Origin: Bacillus sp. FJAT-27225
GTDB taxonomy: Bacteria > Bacillota > Bacilli > Bacillales > Cytobacillaceae
Reading direction: 5' to 3'
NCBI RefSeq assembly: GCF_001685025.1
Contig: NZ_MAYU01000025.1
Location: 186,001 to 250,000, forward strand
Length of the DNA stretch: 64,000 bases
A program made the position numbers and the translations under genes. Below, one piece after another: positions 35,334 to 44,317 of the stretch; the stretch's first letter is position 1, and every line of letters starts with the position of its first letter. The notes beneath the pieces are model-generated. The model had not been told where the DNA came from, did not search any database, and worked only from the letters and a program-made list of their open reading frames with translations.

Positions 35334-36656
35334 TCAATTACTGATTTTCGTATTACTAAGTTCCTGGATTAGTAATTCTTCAATAACATGGCCATCGGTA
35401 TCCCCGAGATCAACACCGATCAGCCTCGCAAGTGTCGGCCCTTCATCAACAAGCCTCATCGATGGAATTTTAACTCCTGGCCGAATCCCTCTTCCGGCTG
35501 CGAAAAATACCGTCTCGTAATCGTTCTTAGTAGGGGAGTATCCATGGCATGCGAATGTGTAGTTTTTCTCGCGGGCTGTTTCCTTTGTCACGGCCTCCAG
35601 GTAGTCACCTTCAATTGCCTCCTCGAAGTAATAGCCCCGCTCAGCTTCAATCATATAGAGGGCATTGCCATCCGCGCCTCTTAACGCAGCTTCGGGTCCG
35701 GTAATGATTTCTTCAATTCCTTTGCCTTTTTCCTGTAAAAGGGTAAGGACAGTCTGTTTCGTTTCTTCATCATTTTCGTCTTTGACATAAATGTACGCCG
35801 AGCCATCACAGCTGTTGCAAAACGCTTTCCAGTCGGCCACTTTACCGCTCACATTAAGCTTGATCAGGCCATGTTCCCTAAATAATACGTTAGGCTTAAT
35901 TACTTTAGACTCGTCAAGCTGACTATGATCACCCAATAGGACAACCGTCGAATTATCTTCAAGGCCGGCCTCACGAATTGCAGACAGCAGTCTGCCCAGC
36001 CTCTTGTCATGGCGCCTGAGAGCGTCATATGCCTCGCTTGACGAAAATCCGTGATCATGCCGCATCGAATCCAAATCGACAAAATGGGCAAGCAGCAATC
36101 CAGGTTTTTTTGTTAAAATCGTATGTACCGTTGATTCAAGAACGAAATCATCAAGATACGGCTGGCTGATTCCGCGGCGTAGATGGCCGAACTTGCTGTT
36201 CAATTCAATTTGAAAAAGAGGTGTTCCATTCATGAGGGACACTGGAATTTGATGATGCCAAGGCCTGTTAGGAAAAATTTCCGGAAGATTGTAATCAATC
36301 GCAGCTTTTGCTGTCACAGGCCATAACAGGGCAGCAGTCGTCATCCCTGCTTTTTTTGCTTCGTCGTACAAAGTAGTTCCCTGGATATGGCGGCGGTGCC
36401 AATACCAATCGGGGGAAGGTCGTCCGGGCTGAACCCGCTTGTTGTTGACAATCCTATGCCTGTTCGGGAAGTTACCGGTCACGATTGTCGTATGGCATGG
36501 ATAGGTCACGGATGGATAAATCGTTTCGACAGACGTACAATAGGAGCTTTTTTCGATAAAAGCACTGAAGTTTGGCAAGTCTCTCAGGTAAGGAACATCC
36601 AGAGCCGACAGACAATCGAAAGAAAAGACAAATAAATGGTCAGTAAGTCGATTCAT
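35334..36656 (-). CDS. Type I phosphodiesterase / nucleotide pyrophosphatase family protein
   Basis: 440 residues of the alkaline-phosphatase superfamily. Metal ligand and nucleophile regions: FSFDCLSALD (Asp14), YPSVTYPCHTTIVTG (Thr51 nucleophile), HFVDLDSMRHDHG and LLGDHSQ, plus ACHGYSPTK for the last His. It hydrolyses phosphodiester or pyrophosphate bonds of nucleotides. No signal peptide, so cytosolic. GGAGGGAAT lies before the ATG. The MFS gene follows on the same strand. Confidence 0.88.
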   Translation of the reverse strand: MNRLTDHLFVFSFDCLSALDVPYLRDLPNFSAFIEKSSYCTSVETIYPSVTYPCHTTIVTGNFPNRHRIVNNKRVQPGRPSPDWYWHRRHIQGTTLYDEAKKAGMTTAALLWPVTAKAAIDYNLPEIFPNRPWHHQIPVSLMNGTPLFQIELNSKFGHLRRGISQPYLDDFVLESTVHTILTKKPGLLLAHFVDLDSMRHDHGFSSSEAYDALRRHDKRLGRLLSAIREAGLEDNSTVVLLGDHSQLDESKVIKPNVLFREHGLIKLNVSGKVADWKAFCNSCDGSAYIYVKDENDEETKQTVLTLLQEKGKGIEEIITGPEAALRGADGNALYMIEAERGYYFEEAIEGDYLEAVTKETAREKNYTFACHGYSPTKNDYETVFFAAGRGIRPGVKIPSMRLVDEGPTLARLIGVDLGDTDGHVIEELLIQELSNTKISN

Positions 36657-36910
36657 GGCACATTCCCTCCAAAAATATGTACTATTTTAATAATAAGAAA
36701 TAGTTGGAAAAATAGGAAGTAAAAATTATTTTTCCGTCCTAGTCATAAAGTCTTACTAAATAGGTTTAGAAGTGTTGGAATAGGGCTATAGATACGTTGG
36801 GAACTGAAAATAAGTTTATTATTTTTAATTTGAAGCTTCTGAGTGATATACTTTTAACACTTCACAGATAGAGTAAAATAAAGAAATGATAAAAAAGGGG
36901 AATTTATAGA

Positions 36911-37741
36911 ATGGAATCTACTATTAATCTTGGGATTCAAATCTCAGATTTCATAACAGATAATCGGCAAGAATTTAAAGAAAAGCTCCTTTCCGAAGCA
37001 GTGGATGTTGCACCAAAGATCCAAGAGATACTTCAAAAAGGAAACATTGATCTCCTGAAGAATGCAGAGCTGCTCGTCGGCTATGTATTGGAGGAGAAGG
37101 AAGAAGAGCTAATTCAATTTGCCGAGCAAGAAGGGCAAATTTGGGCAGAACACGCACTTACTCTTTCGTTCAAACTGGAATGGGTTCAAGCAATCCGCCG
37201 CACGGTTTGGAATTATATTTATCTTTTTGACCAAAAAAATGATAGTCTAGTGAAAAAGGAAGATTTTTTTACTCTTGAAAGACGAACCAATGATAAAATT
37301 GATCAATTTCTGAATACTTTCTTCCTTAGTTATTCGACTTTCAAAGATGAACTTCTTAATACCCAGCGCAAACTAGTCGAGCATCTATCAGTTCCAATCA
37401 TTCCGGTCAGTCCGAGCGTATCCGTCCTCCCGCTTATTGGCCTGATTGATTCATACCGAATGCAGACAATTGAGGAAAAAACACTCATTGAAATCGCCAA
37501 CCAAAAGGTACAGACATTGATTATTGACTTGTCGGGGATCGCAACAATGGAAATGGATGTCATGGACCACTTCCAGAAAGTGCTCAGCGGGGTTTCCATG
37601 ATGGGCTGCAAAGGCGTCATCACCGGACTGAGGCCAGACCTTGTCAGAAAAATGATCCATGCCGGCATTACCTTTGCCGACAAAGCCGAAACAAAAGGCA
37701 CACTCCAGGAAACACTGAAAAAATACCTTGAAATGCAATAG
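36911..37741 (+). CDS. RsbR-type STAS protein, second paralogue
   Basis: 276 residues with the same layout as the gene at 33047: a helical N-terminal domain, then a STAS domain from PIIPVSPSVSVLPLIGLID. The position equivalent to RsbRA Thr171 is Met215 (SGIATMEM); the Thr205 equivalent is kept (ITGLRPD, Thr238). So this copy also lacks the first phospho-site. AAGGGGAATT precedes the ATG. It probably forms mixed stressosomes with other RsbR proteins. No sigma-B-type promoter was clear. Confidence 0.88.
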   Translation: MESTINLGIQISDFITDNRQEFKEKLLSEAVDVAPKIQEILQKGNIDLLKNAELLVGYVLEEKEEELIQFAEQEGQIWAEHALTLSFKLEWVQAIRRTVWNYIYLFDQKNDSLVKKEDFFTLERRTNDKIDQFLNTFFLSYSTFKDELLNTQRKLVEHLSVPIIPVSPSVSVLPLIGLIDSYRMQTIEEKTLIEIANQKVQTLIIDLSGIATMEMDVMDHFQKVLSGVSMMGCKGVITGLRPDLVRKMIHAGITFADKAETKGTLQETLKKYLEMQ

Positions 37742-37888
37742 GGGACGTTCTCCATCGCCAAACCGGTGACGGGGATTGTTTTCCTTTGCAATAACAAATA
37801 GAGTGTCCTGTCCAGCAGGCAGGTCATCGTGCCTGATAAAAGTTTCTTTCAATAACGTTGTGCTGCAATTTTTTTGCAAAGTCACGAA

Positions 37889-37930
37889 TCGGTCCAAGTT
37901 AAGAAAGAGTTGGGCCGTTTTATTTTTTTG
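37889..37930 (+). terminator. Terminator downstream of the second RsbR-type gene
   Basis: Stem CGGTCCAA / TTGGGCCG with a purine-rich loop, followed by TTTTATTTTTTT. Confidence 0.75.
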
Positions 37931-38040
37931 CTGTTATAATGAAATGTGTTAAGTAAAGGTAGACATTCTGCCTAGTAGAGAACCTTCATAAAAATCGGCC
38001 AATATCGAAATCTTTTTACTAGATGGGGGGGGGAGGTACG

Positions 38041-38223
38041 ATGAAACCTTATATCCATAAGTTCTTCCTTTATCTACTGTTATTCTTCACGTTAAACCTT
38101 ATTGTTAATGCTCTTTTTAAATCCAGCTTACATGTAGGCACCGCTTTTTCGGTCGCGTTAGGGATGTCACTGGGTATAACGTACAGCGTGTATAGGAGCA
38201 GCAGGAAAAAGAAGCTTTTATAA
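38041..38223 (+). CDS. Small two-helix membrane protein
   Basis: 60 residues with two hydrophobic segments (FFLYLLLFFTLNLIVNALF and AFSVALGMSLGITYSVY) and a basic C-terminus (RSSRKKKLL). GGGGGGGGAGG precedes the ATG. The gene is followed by a strong terminator. Unknown function. Confidence 0.68.
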   Translation: MKPYIHKFFLYLLLFFTLNLIVNALFKSSLHVGTAFSVALGMSLGITYSVYRSSRKKKLL

Positions 38224-38230
38224 AGACACG

Positions 38231-38266
38231 AAAAAACGCTCAAATGTTAATCTGAGCGTTTTTTTC
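38231..38266 (+). terminator. Terminator after the small membrane protein
   Basis: Stem AAAACGCTCA / TGAGCGTTTT with a 10-base loop, followed by a T run; near-symmetrical, so it may serve the convergent gene too. Confidence 0.88.
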
Positions 38267-38274
38267 GTAGTTAT

Positions 38275-38649
38275 TTATTTGTAAAACACTTTGTCGATAT
38301 TGTATTTTGCCTTCAATGTATTGATGGCATAAGTTTCGTATATTTCCCGATCCATCGGGTCATCCACGACCAGAACCGCTATCTTTTTGACTTCATCACG
38401 ATGGTCTTTGATAGGAGATACGTTATCTTCAAAATGGCGTTTTACCCGGGGGCGCAGCTTCCTGGCTTTTCCGACGAACATCAAGTCATCATTCGCATCG
38501 TAAAAAAGGATTATGCCGCCTTTGTCGCGCGGAATCCGATGATAGTCGGTAAATCCGTACGTACTGCTAATCACGGCTTCGACAGGCTGTCCAAGTTGGT
38601 TCTTTCTTGTTAGAACCACATCCGGAGAGGGAAGTTCAATATTAATCAT
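38275..38649 (-). CDS. GIY-YIG-nuclease-like protein (UvrC N-domain-like)
   Basis: About 124 residues. The segment GGIILFYDANDDLMFVGKARKLRPRVKRHF parallels the GIY...YIG core of UvrC and related nucleases (here GII..F and FVG variants), with the conserved Lys/Arg helix; DREIYETYAINTLKAKYN carries the expected Glu. Short proteins of this kind are annotated in bacilli as nucleotide-excision-repair endonuclease. Catalytic competence is uncertain. ATG 38649 lies just after GAGTG. Confidence 0.75.
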   Translation of the reverse strand: MINIELPSPDVVLTRKNQLGQPVEAVISSTYGFTDYHRIPRDKGGIILFYDANDDLMFVGKARKLRPRVKRHFEDNVSPIKDHRDEVKKIAVLVVDDPMDREIYETYAINTLKAKYNIDKVFYK

Positions 38650-38796
38650 TACAATCACTCGCTTTCTTTACTTCACTTACTTTACCATAGCTTGGGCAAG
38701 AATCCAATCCATGCCGGGCATGAATAGTTTTACCAAAACAGCCCGTAAACAATATGAGTTTATTGGAAAAATACAAGGTTGTACATGCTTTTTTAC

Positions 38797-38892
38797 ATAT
38801 ATCCGAGAAAATCTGAATATATCCGAGAAAAATAAAATATATCCGAGAAAATTTGAATATATCCGAGAAAAACGCTGGATATCCGAGATTTT
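38797..38892 (+). repeat. 20-bp tandem array, ATATCCGAGAAAA type (5 copies)
   Basis: ATCCGAGA begins at 38801, 38821, 38841, 38861 and 38881, an exact 20-bp period. The spacer half (ATCTGAATAT and variants) is looser. The same word at the same period occurs on the other strand at 21548-21606. The array lies about 125 bp upstream of the gene at 39019. Confidence 0.93.
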
Positions 38893-39018
38893 CACATTTT
38901 CGACAAATTTACACGCCACTAATTGTTTGAAGAAAACCACCCGGAAAGTTTGTAAACCACTTCATTAATGGTATAACCAAGTAGAGAGAATCAAAACTAT
39001 GATTCGGAGGAAAAAAAT

Positions 39019-39603
39019 ATGCTGAAATACAATTTTGAAGAGTTTCTTAAAGCAAATGACGCCCAGGCACTTTTTAAAGAAGAAAAAGAATTTGCAGAAA
39101 AACATGCGATGGTTCAAGCTGGAATGATTGTGGAACGGGATGCAAGGGAGCGCTTCAAGGATGCCTACATTGAACGGAGCGACAAAGAATCCGAGCAGTT
39201 GATTGACGAGGCCGGACCGGGATTGCTGGATCATCCGCTGACTTATCTCAAGGAAAATAAGAACGAGTTTTTGTACATGGAATCTGATTGGTTCGACCTG
39301 ATTGGAGTTGATGCGGTTTCCCTCGAGTTGGACGACTTGTTCGGCTATTACTCTGCCCTTTGTGGGCTTAAGCTGCAAAAGAAATATGGCGAGCAGCTCA
39401 GGAAACTCCTGGAAGAAGAGTTTGGTTTTGACAAGCTTGATTATGGACTGATGTTCGATAGCAACGAAGGAATCTGGAATTTTAATTTCTGTGTAAACAA
39501 ACTGAATGATTTTTTTGAAACCATGTCGATAGGCGAGGCATTTAGCCTTGTGTATCGCTTCCTGTTCCAACTGATTGATAAAGCGGAAAATGGTAAAATA
39601 TAA
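39019..39603 (+). CDS. Uncharacterised cytosolic protein
   Basis: 194 residues, acidic and mostly helical (KYNFEEFLKANDAQALFKEEKEF ... GLMFDSNEGIWNFNFCVNKLNDFFETMSIGEAFSLVYRFLFQLI). No membrane segment or signal peptide. I do not recognise a characterised family; similar Bacillus proteins have been loosely labelled branched-chain aminotransferase without any PLP motif, and none is seen here. GGAGGAAAAAAA precedes the ATG. Confidence 0.66.
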   Translation: MLKYNFEEFLKANDAQALFKEEKEFAEKHAMVQAGMIVERDARERFKDAYIERSDKESEQLIDEAGPGLLDHPLTYLKENKNEFLYMESDWFDLIGVDAVSLELDDLFGYYSALCGLKLQKKYGEQLRKLLEEEFGFDKLDYGLMFDSNEGIWNFNFCVNKLNDFFETMSIGEAFSLVYRFLFQLIDKAENGKI

Positions 39604-39616
39604 TAGATTGAGCAAA

Positions 39617-39642
39617 GGCAGCGGTACATCCGCTGTTTTTTG
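39617..39642 (+). terminator. Terminator after the 194-residue protein
   Basis: Stem CAGCGG / CCGCTG with a five-base loop, followed by TTTTTT. Confidence 0.82.
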
Positions 39643-39693
39643 TGAATGGGAAAGTATGGATCTAAACTTTCCCAACGCATAAAAAAACTATGC

Positions 39694-39729
39694 TATTCGC
39701 CGATAAGACTGGCGAATACCAGTTTTTTT
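39694..39729 (+). terminator. Second terminator-like hairpin before the Nudix gene
   Basis: Stem TATTCGCC / GGCGAATA, then CCAG and seven T residues. It lies only about 20 bp before the downstream start and may act as leader attenuation or simply as a backup terminator. Confidence 0.6.
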
Positions 39730-39749
39730 AACAAAAGGGGGAGCGGAGA

Positions 39750-40199
39750 GTGCGGATTTTCGGGGAAAAAGTTGAGGGGAAGCAATACGTTCACAGGCCT
39801 GCTGTGTACGGAGTTATGTTTAACGAGAAAAAGGAAATCGGAATTATCGAATGCGGGGGAAAGTATTTCCTTCCGGGCGGCGGATTGGAGGGGCAAGAAA
39901 CGCATGAGGAGTGCCTGAAGAGGGAGAACATTGAGGAGATTGGCCTTGAAAGTGAGATCGGTGCCTTTATCGGCCGTGCACAGCGCTATTTTGTTTCAAC
40001 CTTGGATCATATTTATTATTTAAGCGACGGTTATTTTTACTTTTGTGAGCCAGGTGCGCGAAGTTATGACCCACTCGAGGATGACCATACCCTCGTCTGG
40101 ATGGGGCCAACAGAAGCGATCAACTGCCTTTTTCATGAACATCAAAGCTGGGCTGTACAAGAGGCAGTAAAACTGCTTTCAACGCCTGTAAAAGGATAA
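39750..40199 (+). CDS. Nudix hydrolase
   Basis: 149 residues. A canonical Nudix box is seen: GGGLEGQE, seven residues, then RENIEEIGL, with the catalytic Glu residues present. The start is GTG after GGGGGAGCGG. It lies between a terminator-like hairpin and the thi operon end, convergent to it. Substrate unknown. Confidence 0.88.
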   Translation: MRIFGEKVEGKQYVHRPAVYGVMFNEKKEIGIIECGGKYFLPGGGLEGQETHEECLKRENIEEIGLESEIGAFIGRAQRYFVSTLDHIYYLSDGYFYFCEPGARSYDPLEDDHTLVWMGPTEAINCLFHEHQSWAVQEAVKLLSTPVKG

Positions 40200-40238
40200 A
40201 AACCAGGGTGCGGGAAATTAGCCGCACCCTGGTTTTTA
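40198..40238. terminator. Bidirectional terminator between Nudix gene and thi operon
   Basis: Long stem AAAACCAGGGTGCGG / CCGCACCCTGGTTTTT with an eight-base loop; T runs on both strands. It ends both converging transcripts. Confidence 0.92.
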
Positions 40239-40244
40239 CTAACT

Positions 40245-40739
40245 TCAAAGCTCAAGCCCTTTCGTTACCCGGGTGCGCTCGATCACCTTCAATACCGCAA
40301 AGCCAATTGCTGCTCCAACAAATGAACTGGTTATGAACGCAGGCATGAAGCCGAACAAGGTGGCTTCCTTGCCGATGAATAGAAGCGCAATTGGGTAGGA
40401 TGCGAAAGCACCGAGTATCCCAGTACCAATAACCTCACCTGAAAATGCCATCCCGACACTTCTTGTTTTTTTATAAAAATAAGCTGCCAGCAAGGCGCCA
40501 AGCATGCTTCCCGGGAAAGCAAACACAGAGCCGGTTCCCATCATGTTCCTCAGAAGCGACACACCAAGGGCCTGCGCGACCGCATAATAGGGGCCAAGCA
40601 AAACAGCAGACAGCACATTCATAACATGCTGGATAGGGAATGCCTTCACAATGCCTAGCGGGATATAGAAAAGGTGGCTCGTTAGTGTGCCTAAGGCAAT
40701 AAACATCGCAGTTAATGTAAGCTTCTGTGTTTGTTTCAT
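40245..40739 (-). CDS. thiW: ThiW, predicted thiazole-precursor ECF-type S component
   Basis: 164 residues with about five membrane helices. The N-terminus TQKLTLTAMFIALGTLTSHLFYIPLG and LRNMMGTGSVFAFPGSMLGALLAAY match the ThiW substrate-binding subunit of energy-coupling-factor transporters. ThiW is predicted to bring in hydroxyethylthiazole, the substrate of ThiM. Its start overlaps the thiE stop by four bases, so it is last in the thi operon. The shared EcfA/T subunits are not in the window. Confidence 0.9.
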   Translation of the reverse strand: MKQTQKLTLTAMFIALGTLTSHLFYIPLGIVKAFPIQHVMNVLSAVLLGPYYAVAQALGVSLLRNMMGTGSVFAFPGSMLGALLAAYFYKKTRSVGMAFSGEVIGTGILGAFASYPIALLFIGKEATLFGFMPAFITSSFVGAAIGFAVLKVIERTRVTKGLEL

Positions 40740-41407
40740 ATAGTAGTTCCCCCTCGTAACAAAACTGTATTTTTTAGTTCGCGGGCAGCTTCTTCAGGGT
40801 TTTCCGCCCGGCTGATAGCTGTGATAACTGAAACGCCATCCGCTCCTGCTTCGATGACAGACCTTGCATTTACGCTTGTTATTCCGCCTATTCCTACAAT
40901 CGGAATGGCATATCCCTTTAGGCGGAGTTCCTTAATCAAGGGGGTACCGCGGGCAGGGTTTGCGTCTTCTTTTGTTTTAGTCGAAAAAATCGGTCCAATG
41001 CCAACGTAATCAGCACCTGATTCAATCGCATGCCGGACTTCCTCTTCGCTGTGAGCGGATACTCCCAATATCTTGTCGCCAATCCTACTCCGCACTTCCT
41101 CGGCGCTGCCGTCATCCTGGCCAATATGGACGCCGTCGGCATCAATCGAAAGTGCAAGATTAACATCATCGTTCACGATAAACGGAATCCCATGCGCTCT
41201 GCAAATAGATAACAGCCTTCTAGCAAAATCCGTTTTATCTTTTCCTTCAAGGGCACCTTTACCTTTTTCACGGAACTGAAACAGTGTAATGCCGCCTTTA
41301 ATCGCTTCTATAAGAACCTTCTCAGGCTGTTGCAGGCAATTGTTTCTCCCTGCGATAAAATAAACCTTAAGTAATTCTTTCATATTTACTGGCTCAACTC
41401 TCTGCAT
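40736..41407 (-). CDS. thiE: Thiamine-phosphate synthase
   Basis: About 223 residues, a TIM barrel that joins HMP-PP and hydroxyethylthiazole phosphate to give thiamine phosphate. Seen: FQFREKGKG, VNDDVNLALSIDADGVHIGQDD, GVSAHSEEEVRHAIESGADYVGIGPIFSTKTK and PIVGIGGI. AAGGAA lies eight bases before ATG 41407; a later ATG at 41383 lacks a good site. Start overlaps nothing; the stop overlaps thiW. Confidence 0.95.
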   Translation of the reverse strand: MQRVEPVNMKELLKVYFIAGRNNCLQQPEKVLIEAIKGGITLFQFREKGKGALEGKDKTDFARRLLSICRAHGIPFIVNDDVNLALSIDADGVHIGQDDGSAEEVRSRIGDKILGVSAHSEEEVRHAIESGADYVGIGPIFSTKTKEDANPARGTPLIKELRLKGYAIPIVGIGGITSVNARSVIEAGADGVSVITAISRAENPEEAARELKNTVLLRGGTTI

Positions 41408-41411
41408 CTGC

Positions 41412-42221
41412 TTAGTTCCTTTCCGTCAAAATGAGCTGATTGTATGCCCAATGATTGGTCGGCCCGTGGCCATTGCCAATGTGGATTGGATGCTCAATCG
41501 CCGCCTGGATAAACCGTTTAGCGTCTGAAACGGCCTCATTAACTGAATTTCCTTTTGCAAGCCCAGCCGTAATGGCCGCAGAAAACGTGCAGCCGGTGCC
41601 GTGTGTATTCTTTGTCTCAATCCGCTCGCTGGCAAAATAAGAAAATTCTTTTCCGTCAAAAAGAAGATCTACCGCCTGTGTGGAATGTTCATCATGTCCG
41701 CCCTTAATAATCACATATTGGGCACCAAGGGCATGGAGCCGCTTAGCCGCTTCCATTTTATCTTCTTCCGTTTTTATCGTTAATTCAGTCAGCACCTCGG
41801 CTTCAGGAATATTGGGTGTTACCACAGCTGCAAGTGGCAGCAGATAGTTTTTCAAGGCTGAGACAGCTTCCTGCTGAAGGAGGGAGGCGCCGCCTTTTGC
41901 AATCATTACCGGATCGACGACAACATTCTTCCACTCGTACATGGATATTTTTCTTGAAACTTCCTCAATAATTTCAGCATTAAAAAGCATCCCGGTCTTA
42001 AGTGCGTCTGTTCCGATATCTTCTCCAATTGAACATATCTGCTCCGCAACCGCCTCAACAGTCATTGGATAAACCTCCTGGACACCGAGCGTGTTTTGTG
42101 CGGTTACCGCTGTCAGGACAGACATGCCATACACACCGAGTTCCTGAAATGTTTTGATATCAGCCTGAATTCCTGCACCGCCGCCGCTATCTGAACCGGC
42201 TATCGTTAACACTTTTCTCAT
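41412..42221 (-). CDS. thiD: Hydroxymethylpyrimidine / HMP-phosphate kinase
   Basis: 269 residues of the ribokinase-like fold. [36 protein letters not shown] is the ThiD signature, and [19 protein letters not shown] the anion-hole/catalytic Asp-type region (here with Cys). It makes HMP-PP by two phosphorylations. The start overlaps the thiM stop by four bases, a mark of translational coupling. Confidence 0.95.
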   Translation of the reverse strand: MRKVLTIAGSDSGGGAGIQADIKTFQELGVYGMSVLTAVTAQNTLGVQEVYPMTVEAVAEQICSIGEDIGTDALKTGMLFNAEIIEEVSRKISMYEWKNVVVDPVMIAKGGASLLQQEAVSALKNYLLPLAAVVTPNIPEAEVLTELTIKTEEDKMEAAKRLHALGAQYVIIKGGHDEHSTQAVDLLFDGKEFSYFASERIETKNTHGTGCTFSAAITAGLAKGNSVNEAVSDAKRFIQAAIEHPIHIGNGHGPTNHWAYNQLILTERN

Positions 42222-43051
42222 TGGTGGAATTCCTCCTTTAAAAGTTGATACGAGGCTCTTTGTTCAAGGTCATCACCGCTAATCTTATAAAGCTGGTTTA
42301 AGAATTCACGTTGAAAACTGCCTGGACCTTCGAGCTCGGTTTTCTCTGCCGCCATTTCCGCTGCAGCTCCATAGCAAACTGCAGCAGCAGCGGCAGCTAT
42401 AAGGCCATTTTTTTCAACGGCTGAAAACGCCCCAATAACAGAGGTTAACAGGCATCCAGCTCCGGTCACCTTTGTAAGAAGGGGGTGGCCGTTACTGGCA
42501 ACATAGGTTGACTCTCCGTCGGTAATAACATCATCTTTGCCGGTTATGGCGATGACGGTCTCTAACTTACGGGCAGCAAGTACAGCAAGCTCGCGGGTGC
42601 TTCGATCCGAAATGGCAGAATCGACTCCTTTAATTTCCCAACGTTCCCCAATTAGGTTGGCGATTTCCGCTGCATTTCCCCGAATGATCGAGAGGTGCAG
42701 TTGGTTTGCCAGTTGCCTGGCTGTTTCTGTTCGATATGGGGTTGCTCCGGCACCAACAGGGTCCAGGATAACTGGAACTCCGTGCTCATTGGCGGATTTC
42801 CCGGCTGCCACCATTGCTTCGACTACGGGCGCAGTCAGAGTGCCAATATTCAAAACGAGGCTGCCGGCTGCCTTTGCCATGTCGGCAACTTCTTCAGCGG
42901 CATAAGCCATGACAGGGGAAGCGCCCAGTGCCAGCAGGCCATTGGCGGTAAAATTGGCTACAACCACATTGGTAATGTTATGGACAAGCGGATTTGTTTG
43001 GCGAACTTTATGTAGCATTGAACCTAATTCAGTTGTATTCAATAATGGCAC
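42218..43051 (-). CDS. thiM: Hydroxyethylthiazole kinase
   Basis: 277 residues of ribokinase-like fold. [30 protein letters not shown] and [15 protein letters not shown] are typical of ThiM, and [15 protein letters not shown] carries the catalytic Cys-containing P-loop-like segment. It phosphorylates salvaged hydroxyethylthiazole for ThiE. AGGAGGTGCCAT lies just upstream, in the four-base gap after the SDR gene. Confidence 0.95.
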   Translation of the reverse strand: MPLLNTTELGSMLHKVRQTNPLVHNITNVVVANFTANGLLALGASPVMAYAAEEVADMAKAAGSLVLNIGTLTAPVVEAMVAAGKSANEHGVPVILDPVGAGATPYRTETARQLANQLHLSIIRGNAAEIANLIGERWEIKGVDSAISDRSTRELAVLAARKLETVIAITGKDDVITDGESTYVASNGHPLLTKVTGAGCLLTSVIGAFSAVEKNGLIAAAAAAVCYGAAAEMAAEKTELEGPGSFQREFLNQLYKISGDDLEQRASYQLLKEEFHQ

Positions 43052-43055
43052 CTCC

Positions 43056-43817
43056 TTAAGACATTACGAGTCCGCCATCGGCCATGATATTTTGGCCGGT
43101 CACAGCCCTGGACCATGGCGATGCGAAAAATAGTACACTGTCGGCCAATTCAGCAGGCGTTGTCACCTTTTTCAAGGGAGTGGACGCTTTTATCAAACCA
43201 AAAACTTCCTCCGAGGTTGCTGAGCTTGCATCGGTTGTCTGCAATAATCCTCCGGAAACCATGTTAACGGTGATCCCGTACTGGCCAAGGTCTGCGGCCA
43301 TTGAACGGGTAAAACCGAGCAGGGCAGCTTTGCTCGTGTTGTAGTCATGGTAGGGAACAACCGGATTTTGGACAAGGTTGGTACCGATATTGATAATCCT
43401 GCCAAACTTCATATTTTTCATATCCTCGAGCCCTGCCTGTACTGTATTGAGAGCGCCGGAGATTGACCCTTCCAATTGCTGATTGTAATCTTCCCACCGA
43501 ACCGTTGAAGCGTCCTTGTTATTGACTGGGTCAAACTTGAAAGAGACAAGGGCATTGTTGATAACCGTTGTAATCGGTGCGTGGAAATGCTCCTTTGCTT
43601 TCTTAAATAAGGCAGAAACTTGCTGGGCATTCCTGACATCAGCCTGGATGGCAATTGCTCCGTCTCCAAGCTCTGTTTCAAGGGCAACAGCCTGTTCCCC
43701 GCTTCTGAAATAATTGATGATAACCTTGGCTCCTTCGCGTGCGAAAGATCTGGCAATCTCCTTTCCAAGACCTCGGCTGGCGCCTGTTACTAGGACAATT
43801 TGATTTTTGATTTGCAT
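43056..43817 (-). CDS. Short-chain dehydrogenase/reductase in the thi operon (FabG-like)
   Basis: 253 residues: [21 protein letters not shown] (cofactor site), NNAL, and Tyr/Lys in [10 protein letters not shown]. It resembles 3-oxoacyl-ACP reductase-type SDRs. It is the first gene after the THI-box riboswitch and only four bases ahead of thiM, so it is under thiamine control. No SDR is required in known thiazole salvage; it might process a thiamine-breakdown aldehyde or alcohol, which is inference. GGGGGAAT precedes the ATG. Confidence 0.88.
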   Translation of the reverse strand: MQIKNQIVLVTGASRGLGKEIARSFAREGAKVIINYFRSGEQAVALETELGDGAIAIQADVRNAQQVSALFKKAKEHFHAPITTVINNALVSFKFDPVNNKDASTVRWEDYNQQLEGSISGALNTVQAGLEDMKNMKFGRIINIGTNLVQNPVVPYHDYNTSKAALLGFTRSMAADLGQYGITVNMVSGGLLQTTDASSATSEEVFGLIKASTPLKKVTTPAELADSVLFFASPWSRAVTGQNIMADGGLVMS

Positions 43818-43883
43818 CGAGATTCCCCCTTAGTAGTGTGTGATTGCAAATACGAAGCTTTCGGGCCGGAGTAAAGGGAATAC

Positions 43884-43914
43884 AAAAAGGCCAGGTTCAA
43901 AAACGAACCTGGCC
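43884..43914 (-). terminator. Riboswitch terminator before the thi operon
   Basis: On the minus strand, GGCCAGGTTCG / GAACCTGGCC with a T-rich loop, followed by TTTTT, between the THI box and the first operon gene. Presumed to form when TPP is bound. Confidence 0.9.
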
Positions 43915-43944
43915 AAATAGCTAAAGTTAGCGGAAAATGTTTAT

Positions 43945-44040
43945 CCTCTACTTTCCTACGCTGGTATTGTCCAGATCAGGTCCGAAGGGTTAAAAAACTT
44001 AGCGTTTTTCTCTCAGCCCGAAACAGGGCACCCCTAGTAG
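43945..44040 (-). promoter_or_regulatory. TPP riboswitch (THI box)
   Basis: On the minus strand the conserved pieces appear in order: CTAGGGGTGCCC, GGGCTGAGA, ACCCTTCGGACCTGATCTGG and AATACCAGCGTAGGAAAGT. With the downstream terminator this fits TPP-dependent transcription termination of SDR-thiM-thiD-thiE-thiW. Confidence 0.97.
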
Positions 44041-44243
44041 TCTTCAAATATGCAATTATTATAATAGTAAAACTATTTTTGAAATAAGTAAAGCATTTCG
44101 GGTCAGCATTGGAAAAGGAGCTGGGAGGGGGAATGTGTTGTTTCTGCAACAATGATGGGTTCAAGTAGCTTTATTTTTCAAGGAAACCAAGTTGGGAAAA
44201 TTATTAATGGGAATATATGTCCGTATTTATATGCACGAGGTGG

Positions 44244-44249
44244 TATAAT
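44244..44249 (+). promoter_or_regulatory. -10 element of toxin module 1
   Basis: TGGTATAAT is an extended -10. No good -35 is seen. The toxin start lies about 70 bp downstream. Confidence 0.65.
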
Positions 44250-44317
44250 AGAAGAACAATAGGCATTGGTCCGTCCAAGGGTGGCCCGGTTACTCCGTGT
44301 TGAAAGGGGTGATGCCG

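Noticed and set aside
37330-37827. 165- and 148-residue minus-strand ORFs over the second RsbR-type gene
   Set aside because: Shadows of a well-supported STAS gene on the other strand.
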